Positions 38,401-50,097 of a stretch of DNA of 64,000 nt are shown piece after piece. The notes below the pieces were generated by a model. The model made no database searches. It was not told the origin of the DNA and saw nothing but the letters and a program-made list of their open reading frames with translations. Made by a program: the position numbers and the translations under genes. The stretch comes from Bisporella sp. PMI_857. Lineage: Eukaryota; Ascomycota; Leotiomycetes; Helotiales; Helotiaceae. The stretch is taken from contig JAJSPD010000003.1 in NCBI GenBank assembly GCA_021307315.1, forward strand, positions 930,001 to 994,000, written 5' to 3'. Positions within the stretch are counted from its first letter, which is position 1; the number at the start of each line of letters is the position of its first letter.

Positions 38401-39439
38401 CGTAGCATGCACACGTGGTAGCACCGAGGTAGGGGCGGGGGGCTCGAGGTTATTCTTGGACGCTTGGAATCTATACGAAGCAAAAACAACAGCAGGTCAT
38501 CATGGAATGTCAACTGTCATTAGGATGAGGCATGAGAGATCATTAGACGGTAAAGATAACCAAGGAATGTAATTAAAAAAATTATTAAAAAAAAAACCCA
38601 AAAAAAAGGGAGGGGGGGAAGGGAGGGTAACATCTAATATGCATGCCATACTGACTTGGCAAGCCAGCTTCGTGTAAGCTGATGAAAGACGTCTGTTGTC
38701 CAAAATAGTAGATTTCTTTTTAGGAGGCGTAGTCATGATTAGTCCCACTTATTTTGGGTGCAAGAGTGCTTGACGTGCGTGGCATCTTCGATTGGGGAGC
38801 CTAACAAAGAGCTTTACCAAACCTATCAGTAACTCAAAAATAGGCGTTTATTGTAAGCATAGTAAATCGATCAGCGCTCCAAATGTTCCAGTATGCGAGC
38901 CACATTTTGACTTATCTATTGGCACCACAGCTTGGGAGCATGCATAAGCGAAGAAGTAGCATCCCAGGACCCATAATAGCGTCATAATTCTTAACTATCA
39001 GATGTCACAAAAATTGTCTACTTGCTTGAAGCCTCTTGATAAGCCAATCACCATTCTAGCCAGATTTTGCTTCACTGTTTCATTGAACAGCGATAATCCC
39101 AATGTTAACTTCGGGTGGTCCGTGCCGCTATCCCACCTTGTGTTCAACACAGCCTTGCGATGGAGACGACGTCTAGGGTTTTGGTAGGCCCATCAATTAC
39201 ATCCTCTGACACCCTGAAATCAGCCATGTCTGGAACTTTTGTTCAGCACCATGTTCAGGCATAACCGAAAATCATAAATGCTTCGTATGGATAGATCACT
39301 GGAACAAGGAATTCGGTCGGTCATACCCGGGGGGAATGAACAGGCTTCTGATGTGTTGAGCTGACTGCAAAAAGCCATCTTCCTGAGCCATTGGTGCTAA
39401 TCTCATTATATGTATTGAGCATTAGTTTGAAGTACCCAA
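35485..39439. other. Long intergenic region, no supported gene
   Basis: Almost 4 kb, AT-rich. Open frames at 36570, 36959, 37891 and 38057 lack domains and overlap other frames. An A-run and G-run tract lies at 38573-38632. I found no tRNA or transposon. Some of it may be decayed coding sequence beyond recognition by eye. Confidence 0.45.
38573..38632. repeat. Homopolymer-rich purine tract (A-runs then G-runs)
   Basis: Runs of A interrupted by CCC pass into runs of G. Low-complexity sequence only. Confidence 0.7.
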
Positions 39440-40056
39440 TTAAGCTACAATGGGTGCTTGTTGTGCCGCTGGCGGTTCTGCCGCGGCTGGTTCTTCCGGC
39501 TTCGGGAGAGCGTCCTGCATACCCAATGTTATTAGCACACACTCGGCTGTGAGATCAAAAGCTGGAGTGAGGAAAACACGGGATGTCTCTGCTGACACAC
39601 TGCCGAGGATGCCGCAATCCTTTCCTAATCAGGCCGCCTCTCTCGCACATGCTGTAACTAGCATATTAAAAGCATAAAGTAGAAACTCGCAAGGTGGCTG
39701 AGAGCGCGAAGTAAAACCTGAGTGATGTTGCACTCCCTGCGTGAGCGTAGAGAGACTACCATGTGGCACATGTCCAAAGGAAAAGGAGAGAAAACAAAAG
39801 GTACATAACCGAATCAACTTCGGCGTAAACACAATGAAAACTACTTCGGAGATAAGAGATAACCACGTACAACCTCAAATACAACCCTGATCATCAAGCT
39901 ACAGCTTGGGCAGACGGCTATATCCTCACCGTCGCGTAGATCTGCGATGCCGATTTCGAACCTATCTCCGCACGGGCAAGGATAATGATATATTTCAAGG
40001 GTAGAGTCGTATGTCATATCCTCGATCTCTATTTCATCATAGATATTTTCCGCCAT
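39440..40056 (-). CDS. DPH3: Diphthamide biosynthesis protein 3 (CSL zinc-finger, Kti11)
   Basis: Two exons, 39871-40056 and 39440-39514, give 86 residues. The start [17 protein letters not shown] and the CSL zinc finger with Cys27, Cys29, Cys49 and Cys52 ([18 protein letters not shown]) are diagnostic. The second exon encodes a short Pro/Ala tail ([13 protein letters not shown], ending APIVA). The intron is 356 bases (GTACGT...TATGCAG, with GCTAATAAC branch point), long for this genome. Without splicing the frame would end after a few foreign residues. Dph3 donates electrons to the Dph1-Dph2 radical SAM step of diphthamide formation on eEF2, and is linked to Elongator-dependent tRNA modification. 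Confidence 0.95.
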
Positions 40057-42476
40057 AATGCCGGCTGTCAGAAACGAGTTCGATGTCTCTGATTATGAAC
40101 CATAAATTGATGTGTGGCGTGCAGTAGCTTTGATGGAAAGGTCGTCGTCAGCAATCCGCAGCAGTACATGCGTTTGAGATGAGTTGTAAAACAGCAATAA
40201 GTTGCGCTGCTAAGGGGGTGCGGGAAAGACTGTGCAGACTAGTGTTGAATCTTGTAGGTCGTATTGGTGCGGCAGATGTTCTTTAAGGTAGACTTGGCTG
40301 CCTTATGTGCTCAAAATAAGCTTAAAACCCAAGCAAGCCGGTATCCTAAGGGGGTATGGAGTGGTGTCTGTGCGAGGCACAGTAGAAGGAGGGATCTTGA
40401 GCAGCTGAGTATAGATGTGTTACGCGTTGAGTGTGGTACGTAGAGAAAGGGATCGGATGAGGGAGTCGACAGACGAGCAGTATGGCAGAGTCCACAGATT
40501 AACAGAAAAGAAGGATCAAGAGGCGAATTTGGATGCTAGAGAAGTAGTAAAGTTGTGATTGTGATTTAGGTATCTTCGAAGAGGGGCAAAATTAAAAATA
40601 AATTTCGACATGGGATGAAAGAGAAACAAAAGTTGAGCCTTGCTCTAGAATGTTGGTGCCTGGCGCAAAGCCTGGCGCATGTCAGAACGTCGAGGCTTGG
40701 CATTGACCCACTATTCCTCCGCCGCCCGCCGCCATCAAAATTCCATAAAAGACTTTTAGCCTGGTTCGACTAATAGAGCATGTAGATGAATATCTTTCAG
40801 CAGCTTTTAATTAACTTATTTTGATCAATAACCAGCTGTAGCTCACAGAATGGGCTAGATCTACCGACCAGACCGCGAAGACCGCTAGCCACCACAAAGA
40901 TGCAGATTTTGGTTGGGCGTGTAATATCTGGGAATCTGGGATCACCCAGGCTAGATAGTTATGAACGTCAAGCTTCTTACACTGCTTTCCAGGCGGTGCC
41001 AGAGCCAGGGGACCATATGATGATGTTTTATTAAGCTTAAAACCCCCAACACAAGGCGCAATAGCATGCATGAGCATATCTCAGTTCTCCAATAGAGTGC
41101 AACTCAAGGGGTCATTGTAAAATTGTAGTTTCACCGTTTCACAAATGTTTCTCGCAAGATTAAAAATGGCAGTATGCCGTCACCTGTCCCAATTCTGCTA
41201 GCCGATTGCAAGCACAAGACCTGTAACCAAGAAAGTCAAGGACCTACTCCCAAAGTAGAAATAAGCGAACCGCGTATTCCAGCTTTCTTCCTATAGAATC
41301 GCACAAATTCTCACCGTACGAATACAGGAATTGGAAAATGGCCGCCAGGCGATATTTGATGGTTCGGGCCAAAGCTGCATAGAAACTTTGAGTGGGCCCC
41401 AAGAGAAGCCACCGCCGCCGCCGCCGCCGCGCCTCAGGAAAGAAGCCTCATACACCCCCCGCTTTTCAGTGGCATTCAGTATCTCTGGGCTCGTTGCTTC
41501 GGCCGTTAAAAATAATGGACACCCCCTGTAACAAAACTACCATACATCCAGCACTGGCTGTGCTTACCCTTATACTTACTTACTTACTAGACTAAGAGAA
41601 CGCCGCCTCTCTCCTGGCGGGTGGCCCGGGCTGTTGGGGGTATGCGCGCTTATGCCCCAATCAGCCGGAGTTTCGGGGGGACATGCAGCCCTATTCAGAT
41701 ACCACTAACCTCCTTCTACACAGCATCACTTCTTCGACCTATCAATTATCCCTATCCGTATGCCATTCCATACAAAGCCCGTCCAAGCCTCCCCCCCGCG
41801 GACATTGTTCATTGAACGTCGCGCTTGATATTGTGGTCCCTTTCCCCACTGCACTCCAAAAGTTCCACCTTTTAAAGTCATCTGCAAGCCAAGAATTTAC
41901 CAATGAACGGTAACAGTATGAGTACAGTATGCATGACAATTCTCCGCTTTTAAAACAGCCAACGCCTGGGGTGCTGGGAAGTCCTGGACTTTAGGTAACC
42001 TTCTGCACTACGGTTAGAGCTAGTCAATCTGTGGGAACTTACCCAATACTGGATGGTCGTGGATGCGACGGAATTAGCTATTTTTCCATTTGCATGGCAG
42101 TACCGTTGCTGACCAATACTACAGCTGCTTGTGCAGCATAACTTGTACCACACTCCAACATGGGTAAGGGCTCTAGCTTGAAATCATCCTACGGTATCAT
42201 TGGGCCCAGCAATGTCAACTTTCCTGCCCTAAGATTCTGTATAGTAGGCCCACTAACGCCCCATCCGCGTATTCTTAGGCTGTACGTGATTGGGGGCTAT
42301 ATGCTTCAATGTCTTCTCTAGGTGGCCATGGCACCTGTTTCTTGAGAAGCCAATTTACAGTTTCTAAATGCCAGTTCCTAGTCCTGCTTCCCTTTATATC
42401 CGGTTGTGAGCACATAAATTCAGCGCGCATCTTTTAAAACTTGTCACCGAAGCAATTCCCCATGACATAGGCAAAA
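40057..42476. other. Intergenic between divergent DPH3 and the Zn2Cys6 gene
   Basis: Holds two promoter regions, a CCG trinucleotide repeat near 41410-41431 and only short random frames (40811-41077 minus, 41621-41815 plus). No RNA gene recognised. Confidence 0.5.
41410..41431. repeat. (CCG)n trinucleotide repeat, about seven units
   Basis: Tandem CCG units in otherwise non-coding DNA. It would encode Pro/Ala/Arg runs if translated, but no supported gene covers it. Confidence 0.8.
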
Positions 42477-44381
42477 ATGAGTGCTTCAGAACCACCCAAG
42501 CAAAGAATTAGACAAAGAGCATCTACCCCTCGAAGTAAGACAGGATGCATCACTTGCAAGTAGGATTTCCCGAGCTGAATTTTAAGCTTCGCTTGCTGAC
42601 GAGTGTAGGAGTAAGTCCGTGCCGATGGAGTTCCTGGTTGGGCATACCTCGCGTGTTCTGCTTGTCTTTTCTATTCCATCATCCATCATCCATCATAATT
42701 TAAGGATTTCACAGCAATAGTCTCTATAAAATCAACAACATATACTATTAGCATGATACTGACTCCACCCAGTGAGGAGATTGAAATGTGGAGAGGAGAA
42801 ACCAGGCTGCGTGAGATGTGCGAAGTCAGGCTGGAAATGTGATGGCTATGAACACCGGTCAGCTAATTCAAGCTCATCTTCATTATTGCGAACACCATCG
42901 CCGGGATCATATCTATATACGCCATCCAGCCTCGACCTGAATGAGCAAGAGCGACGGTACTTTCAGACTTATATCGATAAAGCGCCGTTATCTCTTTATG
43001 CGCGGGGAGGAGATGAGTCTAGTGTATTCAAGCAGATCATGCTGCAAGAGTCAAATACTAACTCATGCGTGCGACATGCTATTGTTGCCTCCGGGGCCTT
43101 GATCAAAAGTTTTGATCTAGATTGCAAATGGGCCTACATGCGCAGACTATCCAATGTCCAAAACCCGCATCACGAATTTGCTCTATTCCAGTATCAAAAA
43201 GCTATCCTCGAGCTCCGAACCTCGATAGATGCGCTGCAATCCGGCACCGGTGCGAGAGAAACACTGGTCTCGGCTATCACACTAGCATACTTCGATTTCT
43301 TTGCAGATAATGGTGGATTTGCTATCCAGCATATTCACTTTGGCCGCAAAATACTAGCTACCGGTCGTTCATCGCCCCTATCGACACCATTCTCGAGTCC
43401 ACAGCCGGCAGCTGGGACTATCATGGACCCTAGTGTTACCCGTCTTTTCATGGGTGTCGATATACAAGCTAAATTTGCGCTTGGGATCGACTCCGAATGT
43501 TCATATATAGCATACGTTCCTAGCACCAACTCAAACCCCCTATACCCATATCAGTTCGCAAATCTCGATGAGGCAAGGCAGTTCCGCCAGATTCTTGTTG
43601 TGGATGCATACAACTCCTTCTTGCGTTCGTTAGGATACCACTTTACCCCGGTGGAAGAAATACCAGAAGAGTGGATTTCGATTCGGGAAGGATTCCTCCA
43701 GAAAATTCACCTCTGGTTCGCGGCTTTCAACCCTCTGCTAAGACTCTACCTGGTTGATTCTGCCGCTCATCCGCTGACACGCCCTGACGCTATGAGATTT
43801 GAGGTTACGATACTTCTTCTCCGCCTATCTGGCATGCTACAGACACCAGAGGCGGTGTACGATGACCTCACATCGCACTTTGAGTATCTGCTTGGTGTTT
43901 GTCGAGACGTTGTCGCGTATGAAAGAGCCAACGCAGATTATGGAATGGGTACGCATGCCAATCTATTAGATGTTCTTACATACCTAGCTAACAAATCGAA
44001 AAAGGTATAGAAACATTTGCGAGTGAACCACGAATAATACCGGCCCTATACCTCTGCGCAACCAAGTGTCGAATACCCAGTCTTCGAAATGAAGCACTCT
44101 CGATGCTCTTTGCGGAACGCAGGCGCGAAGGGATCTGGGAGTCAATTCTGCATGGAAAGGTAGCGCAGTGGCTCATCTCACTGGAAGCGGACGGCGAGCC
44201 GGGATGGGGTGGATATGCAGACTTTACTAGTCCAACGGTAGGCTGTGATCGGAGGGCTTGGGGAGAAACGATACAGCGGGAGCTACAGTCAAAGAGGGCG
44301 ACTGTGAGGTGTAGGCAAAACCGTCCGGCGGAACAAGGCGGTGGATGGATAGAAAGGATATGTGTTGTAGAATGGGTATAA
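42477..44381 (+). CDS. Zn2Cys6 fungal transcription factor; first splice junction unresolved
   Basis: A probable first exon (42477-42559) encodes MSASEPPKQRIRQRASTPRS and then KTGCITCK, the first two cysteines of the cluster. The main exon (about 42772-43948) supplies RRLKCGEEKPGCVRCAKSGW and KCDGYE, the remaining four. The last exon (44005-44381) follows a 56-base intron (GTACGC, GCTAAC branch point, AAAAAG) that keeps frame. The rest is a fungal-specific regulatory region (QAKFALGIDSEC, HLWFAAFNPLLRLYLV). Canonical spacing needs C-x2-C-x6-C, but with donor GTAGGA and acceptor CACCCAG the cluster goes out of frame. Either a base is lost, the intron is non-canonical, or the gene is damaged. 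Target genes are unknown and no metabolic cluster adjoins it. Confidence 0.75.
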
Positions 44382-46624
44382 GCTATCATGCCAACGCGTA
44401 CTAAGAAATAAGAAGGTACTGTAATTGTAACACAGCATATTTACATAGGGCTCAATAATGTACACTCCCTTAATGAACGAGCTGCTACAGCACAGAAACT
44501 CCTTCTCACGATTGATTACAGAGAGTTAGAAATTTACAAATCCAAAATTAAGCACAATCAGATCAGCTCTCCCCGCACGGAAAAATGTTGCACAAGCACA
44601 TGTAGCCATACCGCCCATGCAAGCCAAACCGCAAAGCCAAGCAGAGGTCTTTCCCGATCGGTAATGCCAAACTCCCAACCGTCTTGGTGTGAAACAGACT
44701 GTCCGCCTTCAAGCGCGTCCTTCCTCCAAATGAAACATTTCAGTCCCAAAAGGAACTTAAACTTTTTTTTTTCCCACCCGATGCACGAAGCCATCAAAAG
44801 CTGCGCCGCATCGAAGTCAATCCCTTAACTAGGACTTCATTATTTATGCATGATGCCACCAGAAGCAACGGACCGAAACGCAGGTACTCGAACGGCCCTA
44901 TAACCAGCGGTGCCGCTTTTCATGTTAATGCTTTAAGGTTTGCTGCTAGCTGCGCCTCTACGGACTTTTTATTAAGCTTAACTTTATGTGATAAATGCGG
45001 CATTGACGTAGGGGATTGCTGAGAGAGTCGGGAAGGAGAAGCCGCTTTGAAAAAAAAATTGGGTTAGCGCTAACCGATCCTTTTTTTTTAGAGGTAGGGA
45101 TTGGAGAAGAGGGAAGGATACTGGCATATTGTATTGGTGTCGAAGGATCTTAGGCTATTGTAAGTGCTTGTACATAATAGGAAAGGCGAAGTGTGAGCGT
45201 CTTTTCAGAACTTTTAGTTCCTGTTTGGGGGGGATCTCGTGTAGTCTTTCCCCAAAATCGCAATGGCGTGCTGGAAGGCGATGCATGTAACGTGTTACCC
45301 GTCGTAGCGTGGTACAAAGAAGTATTTTTCTCTCTCTCTAATAGACTTGAGTGTTGTCCATAGTCGAGGCTGTACTTGCTGCTTTATATCCTGTGATGCT
45401 CTATGAACTAAAGGCTACAGGAAAAACTTCGTCGAACTTGAGACTTGCAGCAACTGCGATCTACTATGCCTATGCAGATTTGTCGCCTTTCCTTGCTTTT
45501 GCACCTACGTTGCTAGAATCATTGCTCTCTCTTCGAAGTAAATCACTTCTTCCAAAGACCACTTCATGTGAAAATTTCTTCTTTATAAGTAAATATAAAA
45601 TACCGCCATTCTACTGATTCTGGCTGGGCAAATTAGTTCCCAAATTACAAAGCTGCTCCAGATGAAGGCGATACACGATGAATAGGGCATGTTGTTCAAA
45701 TTTTTTGTACGAACCGCAAGTTGAGATACAATCACATTTTGACAAGGTGTACATCACAGCTTTGCAAAGGTCTGTTATTCTGCATTGCTGGACCTTGTCT
45801 TGATGCTAGCAAGTGTCGTCGGCGATTCAAGGTGTTGTTGACACTAGTAAGCGCTGTTGCTAACTTCAAAAATCGTCAGCAGGCCTCAGGCCACTTTAAG
45901 TTCATCAAGCATATAGTTCGAGTTAGTTATAGGCGTCCAGACAAACATCTGATTCATGACATTGTGCCTCTTACTAAGTACCAGTTCCCGAGAGATTGTA
46001 AGATCAACTAGAGCTCACGCAAAGAATACATTGGGTTGTGCCCTTGAAGTCTTTTATAGACAATTTTTGGATCGTTCACAGCTATCACCGTTGTAGCAGG
46101 CATACTCAGTGTTGCCAGTCAAGAAATATCCAAGTACAACCATGCATAATGTTGAGTTACGATACTTTCAGCTATGGAAGCGTTTGAAACGTTTGAGTTC
46201 TCGAGGAGAGATTGATTTCCAGTGGGCATTATTTGATCGGTATCATCAATTTGAATGAATCCTACTAGAAAATCTTGGAAGTCGAAGCAAAAATATGCAT
46301 TTCACATAGTTGTCTCAGTAAAGGCATTTGGAGGATAATCCATTCATATAATTCTTATTATTGATAGATCTATTATCTGTTGAACTTTTTTTAGGCTGCC
46401 GAGCAAGTTTTCATAGCGCCATCATAATCTAAGATTGACGAGCGGTTTGAAATCTGGCAATTGAAGATTCTGTCCCGATTTAAGACCATTCATGGTATCT
46501 ATTTTTATTTTTTTTAAGTTGGCGATCCCTAGTGCCCGCGACCCATCACCTCAGATATGTCTATGTTTAGAAGCATTCTTATCTGGGCCAAGTTCTGAGC
46601 TCGATCTCTATCTTTTTCAAGAAT
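44382..46624. other. Intergenic, no supported gene
   Basis: AT-rich, with a 14-base palindrome at 45062-45075. Frames at 44558-44797 minus, 45351-45617 plus and 45721-46011 plus carry no recognised domain; some begin with non-ATG codons. Confidence 0.45.
45062..45075. repeat. Perfect 14-base palindrome between A and T tracts
   Basis: GGTTAGCGCTAACC is self-complementary. It is preceded by nine A residues (then TTG) and followed by GATCC and a run of T, making the whole about 45-base block nearly symmetrical. It could form a hairpin or be a dimer-binding site. No gene lies close. Confidence 0.7.
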
Positions 46625-47449
46625 TTATCCATTCGGAAGACTTTTGCTGGCAGACCTTTGTCGCTCAATGAGATGTTGCGCATTCGCATACACTATTTGC
46701 AGTCCCATTCGGTGTTCCTCTGTTTGTGGCTGGTAGATTATCTCCGCAATCTCCTTACCCACTAGATCCTCAATAGGTTTTCTCGGCGTCACCAGTCTCT
46801 AAGATGTAAGGGTGCACATTTTTAACCTTCAAAATTGCGAAGGATTGCAACTGCCAAATGCAAAGAGGTCCCTGTCCGTTTTGTAGAATTCCTTGAAGCT
46901 CAACTCAGTTCTTTCTCGGAATTGAACGTACTGCATATCTATAACTATATTGAGTACCTCCAGCTTAGGCCATGTATGACGAATAAGTCGAAGGTCTAAT
47001 GCACGTTCTCTGGATGTTAAACAAATACTAAACTCAGTAATGGTGATGTATATTGCCTCTCGTTCAAGCTTATATCAAATCTTCAAATATGAACTCATCG
47101 TGCTTGAAAACCAAATTTTGGTGGTCAATATCTCGCGAAAGTTCGCGACAAACCAATAGAATACCGGGATTTCCTACAAGATTTCCGTATTCTTGTTCTC
47201 TCCATTAGCCTCCTCTTCGGAATGGAAGATATCTAGGTCTAATTCACTGAGCTTGTCTTCGTCCTCCGTATCTGAGCAGTATGCAAGCCGGCGCGTCTTC
47301 ATATACTGTATTCAGTCTTTGCCAAATGCGATTGGCTCCTGCTCAGCCACACAGTAGGAATAGATAGTATCTTTGATTTCCGGTGGGACTTGGAATGGAG
47401 AAATCGCAGGCTTATCCGCTGTAGACTCGCCTACCACGGTGTCGAACAT
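46625..47449 (-). pseudogene. Decayed 2EXR/F-box-like gene
   Basis: From an ATG at 47447-47449 the minus strand reads a protein-like N-terminus with FQVPPEIKDTIYSYCV, resembling the start of fungal 2EXR-type domains (F-x-x-L-P-x-E-[IL]-R-x-x-I-[WY]). An in-frame TGA follows after IAFGKD. Reading resumes (KTRRLAYCSDTEDEDKL), meets a TAG, then shifts frame to GNPGILLVCRELSRDIDHQN. Further coherent pieces are RALDLRLIRHTWPKLEVLNI (about 46930-47020) and EDLVGKEIAEIIYQPQTEEH (about 46700-46780), in different frames. The order and spacing fit one gene broken by stops and shifts. The function of such proteins is unknown. Confidence 0.72.
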
Positions 47450-48349
47450 ATTGACGGATGTATTTGTGGATATGTACTAAAGAGAATGATTCCAGATTTT
47501 AGAGGCACTAAAGTTTGAGTTATATCTGAACACTAACATGTCGGATTATTAGTCAAAAAGCCAGGTTCTTGTTAGCGGACAATGTGTCGAGGTGTTATAA
47601 TATTGCAGGCTTTGTCGTGAACCGGGAGTTAGGAAAGTGGCAGACCATGAGGATAAATATATACACAGTTCGGTGCAGTTCATATCTGAATAGTCTCAGA
47701 GGCGCCAAAATTTCTTACTTGTGAAGCTGAACCACGCAACGCTTATAACTCAATTGAGCGGGCAACGTTATTCAACCAATTGATGGAACTCCCATGTGAA
47801 GTTACCAAAGAACTGAGTAAGTCTAGATACTGTCCAAGTCTACAACCAATACTAATCTGTGAATACGAAAATTGATAAGCCTGAGGTGAATCTAAGGTAG
47901 ACTTGAGCGAAAACATTGAAACAGATAAGTGGAGTAAGCAGTGAGGTATGATGGTAGACGTTACTACGGCAGCACACACCAGGACCTAGTCTATTGGTCC
48001 AGATGCATCCGATGGGTTACACAAAATTGCGGAATAGTGAGGTCAAGGCATTCATTCAAGTCACCGTAGAGCAGCAACAATACCATTGAGAGTAATCCTG
48101 CGACCTAGGGAGAATGGCCGTTGATACTTTGTTGCGTCATAGCCATCCATGATTGCTAGAGAAGCGCGTTGCTGAACAATGTTACTATGCACATACAAAA
48201 CCTGCCCTCCTAAGGTCGCTAAAGTCACTCAAGCAATGCCTAACTCTTTCGCCCTTACTCATGTCGTTTCCTTTGTTTCTTTACCTCATCAATTGTTCTC
48301 CTAAAAGAGTGGGTAGCTAACCAAGCCCTTCTGCCGAGCTGTCCATCAA
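47450..48349. other. Intergenic, no supported gene
   Basis: Lies between two minus-strand loci, the 5' side of the 2EXR-like relic and the 3' flank of frataxin. Nothing recognisable; the minus frame 47743-47979 lacks features. Confidence 0.5.
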
Positions 48350-49037
48350 TCACTCATCAATACTCGGTGGCGACGGCTCAAACGACTCGATATCAATCCC
48401 AATTTCAGCCAGTAGCAGTTCTTGAAGCGTGCTATTATCTCTCAAGTAGACCCAATTTCCGGAACCTGTACCCTCCTTCGCGTTCTGTCCCTCGCTCGAA
48501 ATAACGTAATCATATCGCTTTGGGCCTGAAATAGGGGAGCTGAGCCAGATTTGCTTATTTGGCGGTTGTTTATTGATAACATAGGTTCCAATTGGTGGAA
48601 ATGTAAGTGTAAGCACTCCAGCCTACCCATATGTTAGGACGAGACAAATGCAAATAAATAGTGCTTATTACAGAGTATTCAACGTCGACATCCTCCCGCT
48701 CCTCTTGTAATGCTTCCAGCTTCTCAACTATGCTGTCCATATACACGTCGCTCAGCTCGTTATATCTCTCTATCGTTAAATCTGCTGGAATAGCTCCATC
48801 CTGTACCTCTTCTGGGACTTTTGGTTGCGGATCTTCAGATTCTGGGGTTATGCCTTTGGCTCTTGGGGTAGTTACCGAAAGATATCGTAATGACTGTTGG
48901 GCTGAGGATTTCCTCTGGGGAAGTCTTGAATGTTGCTTGGTAACTGATAGAGCAATTGATGCTCTACGTGTTTGCAAGGCCTGGGTACGGAATTGAACCC
49001 CTTGTCGCAAGATCTTCGAGAGAGTGTTTCGCTGCAT
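48350..49037 (-). CDS. YFH1: Frataxin, mitochondrial
   Basis: Two exons, 48672-49037 and 48350-48622, give 212 residues. The intron is GTAATA...GGGTAG and joins VEYS to AGVLTLTF. The start at 49037 begins [20 protein letters not shown], a basic, acid-free mitochondrial presequence extending to about residue 70. The mature domain has the acidic helix ([20 protein letters not shown]) and the beta-sheet motifs [34 protein letters not shown] and GNWVYLRD. Frataxin binds iron and stimulates iron-sulfur cluster assembly on Isu1-Nfs1 in the matrix. The segment [14 protein letters not shown] is a loop insertion before the Trp strand. The gene is divergent from AP-3 sigma. Confidence 0.95.
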
Positions 49038-49407
49038 TTTGCGTATGGGACCGATTCGAATGATGAAGAAATATAGTCTGTGATGATATCTCTCGAGAAG
49101 CTTTGTGGATGAAACCTTGCTGAGATATATACATTGAATGAGCCGTCGTTGGCTAATGTCCAAAGCTTGAGCTTGGGCCAGTGCCAGTGCCAAGCCAACC
49201 CCACATTGTCGCTAAGTTTGAGCATCATCACAATGTCTCAGCCTTCTCATTACTCTACAGCCTTCCCTAATCCAACACTCAGCAGAGTGGCTTTCGGACT
49301 TCTTCTGCGCTGCAGCAGAGTCTTGATACTTAGAAGTCTTCTTGGATAGACAAGGTTAAACTCGAACTCTTTTCCACTCCTCAAAGTCTCGAGATCTCAG
49401 CCTCATT
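49038..49407. promoter_or_regulatory. Shared promoter region of frataxin and AP-3 sigma
   Basis: A 370-base gap between two divergent start codons must hold both core promoters. No TATA box stands out. Pyrimidine-rich stretches occur near 49250-49300. Confidence 0.5.
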
Positions 49408-50097
49408 ATGATTAATGCAGTGTTGGTCTTCAACAATGCAGGGCAACCTCGTCTGACAAAGTTCTATACGCAGCTGGTATGGTTTCCCCATTCTGAGAGT
49501 GACCTTCTAATATCCATTAGGAAACGGCAGTACAACAGCGTCTTATCTCCGAAATCTTCCATCTGGTCTCAACCCGTGCTCCTGGATCATGCAATTTCTT
49601 ACCCCTTCCACCACTTCTTTCCACCGCATCGACGTCGCATACAAACTCCTCAAACCCCTCAACATCACACAACGACGTTCCATCTCTCGTTACGTACCGC
49701 CATTATGCTACATTATACTTTATCATCATAAGCACGAGCACAGAAAGTCCGCTGGCTTTGATTGACTTGATACAGGTCTATGTGGAGGTGCTGGATAGGT
49801 TATTTGAGAATGTCTGTGAGCTGGACCTAATTTTTAACTTTGAGACCCTACATGCAGCTTTAGCCGAGATGATCGTAGGTGGGGTGGTAATCGAAACTCA
49901 GGTATGCTGCCCAAACTTACCTTTATAGTTGTATCACAATGTTGGAGGAGTGGACGTGACGCTAATGGATACAGGGGGAACGAATATATGAAGGCGTCAA
50001 GGCACAGGGGAAAGTTGCAAAGAGGCCAGTCAACGAGTCGAGGAGTGGTCTGGGAAATCTAGGAATGGGTGGAAATTTCGCATGGACAGGGCGGTGA
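49408..50097 (+). CDS. APS3: AP-3 adaptor complex sigma subunit
   Basis: Three exons, 49408-49476, 49521-49901 and 49975-50097, give 190 residues. The first ends exactly after MINAVLVFNNAGQPRLTKFY and TQL; introns are GTATGG...CATTAG and GTATGC...TACAG, all phase 0. The longin-type fold is clear: ETAVQQRLISEIFHLVSTRA, the YRHYATLYFIII strand and LALIDLIQVYVEVLDRLFEN, then ELDLIFNFETLHAALAEMIV. A Ser/Thr-rich insertion (STASTSHTNSSNPSTSHN) and a Gly-rich C-terminal tail are usual fungal extensions. The subunit is part of the AP-3 coat that carries alkaline phosphatase-type cargo from Golgi to vacuole. Confidence 0.95.

Noticed and set aside
38057..38572. 171-codon plus-strand frame as a gene
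   Set aside because: Composition changes along its length, a minus-strand frame overlaps it, and no domain or splice support was seen.
43988..44389. Frameshift in the Zn2Cys6 gene near a run of five A
   Set aside because: A 56-base intron (43949-44004) with a good branch point explains the frame change exactly.
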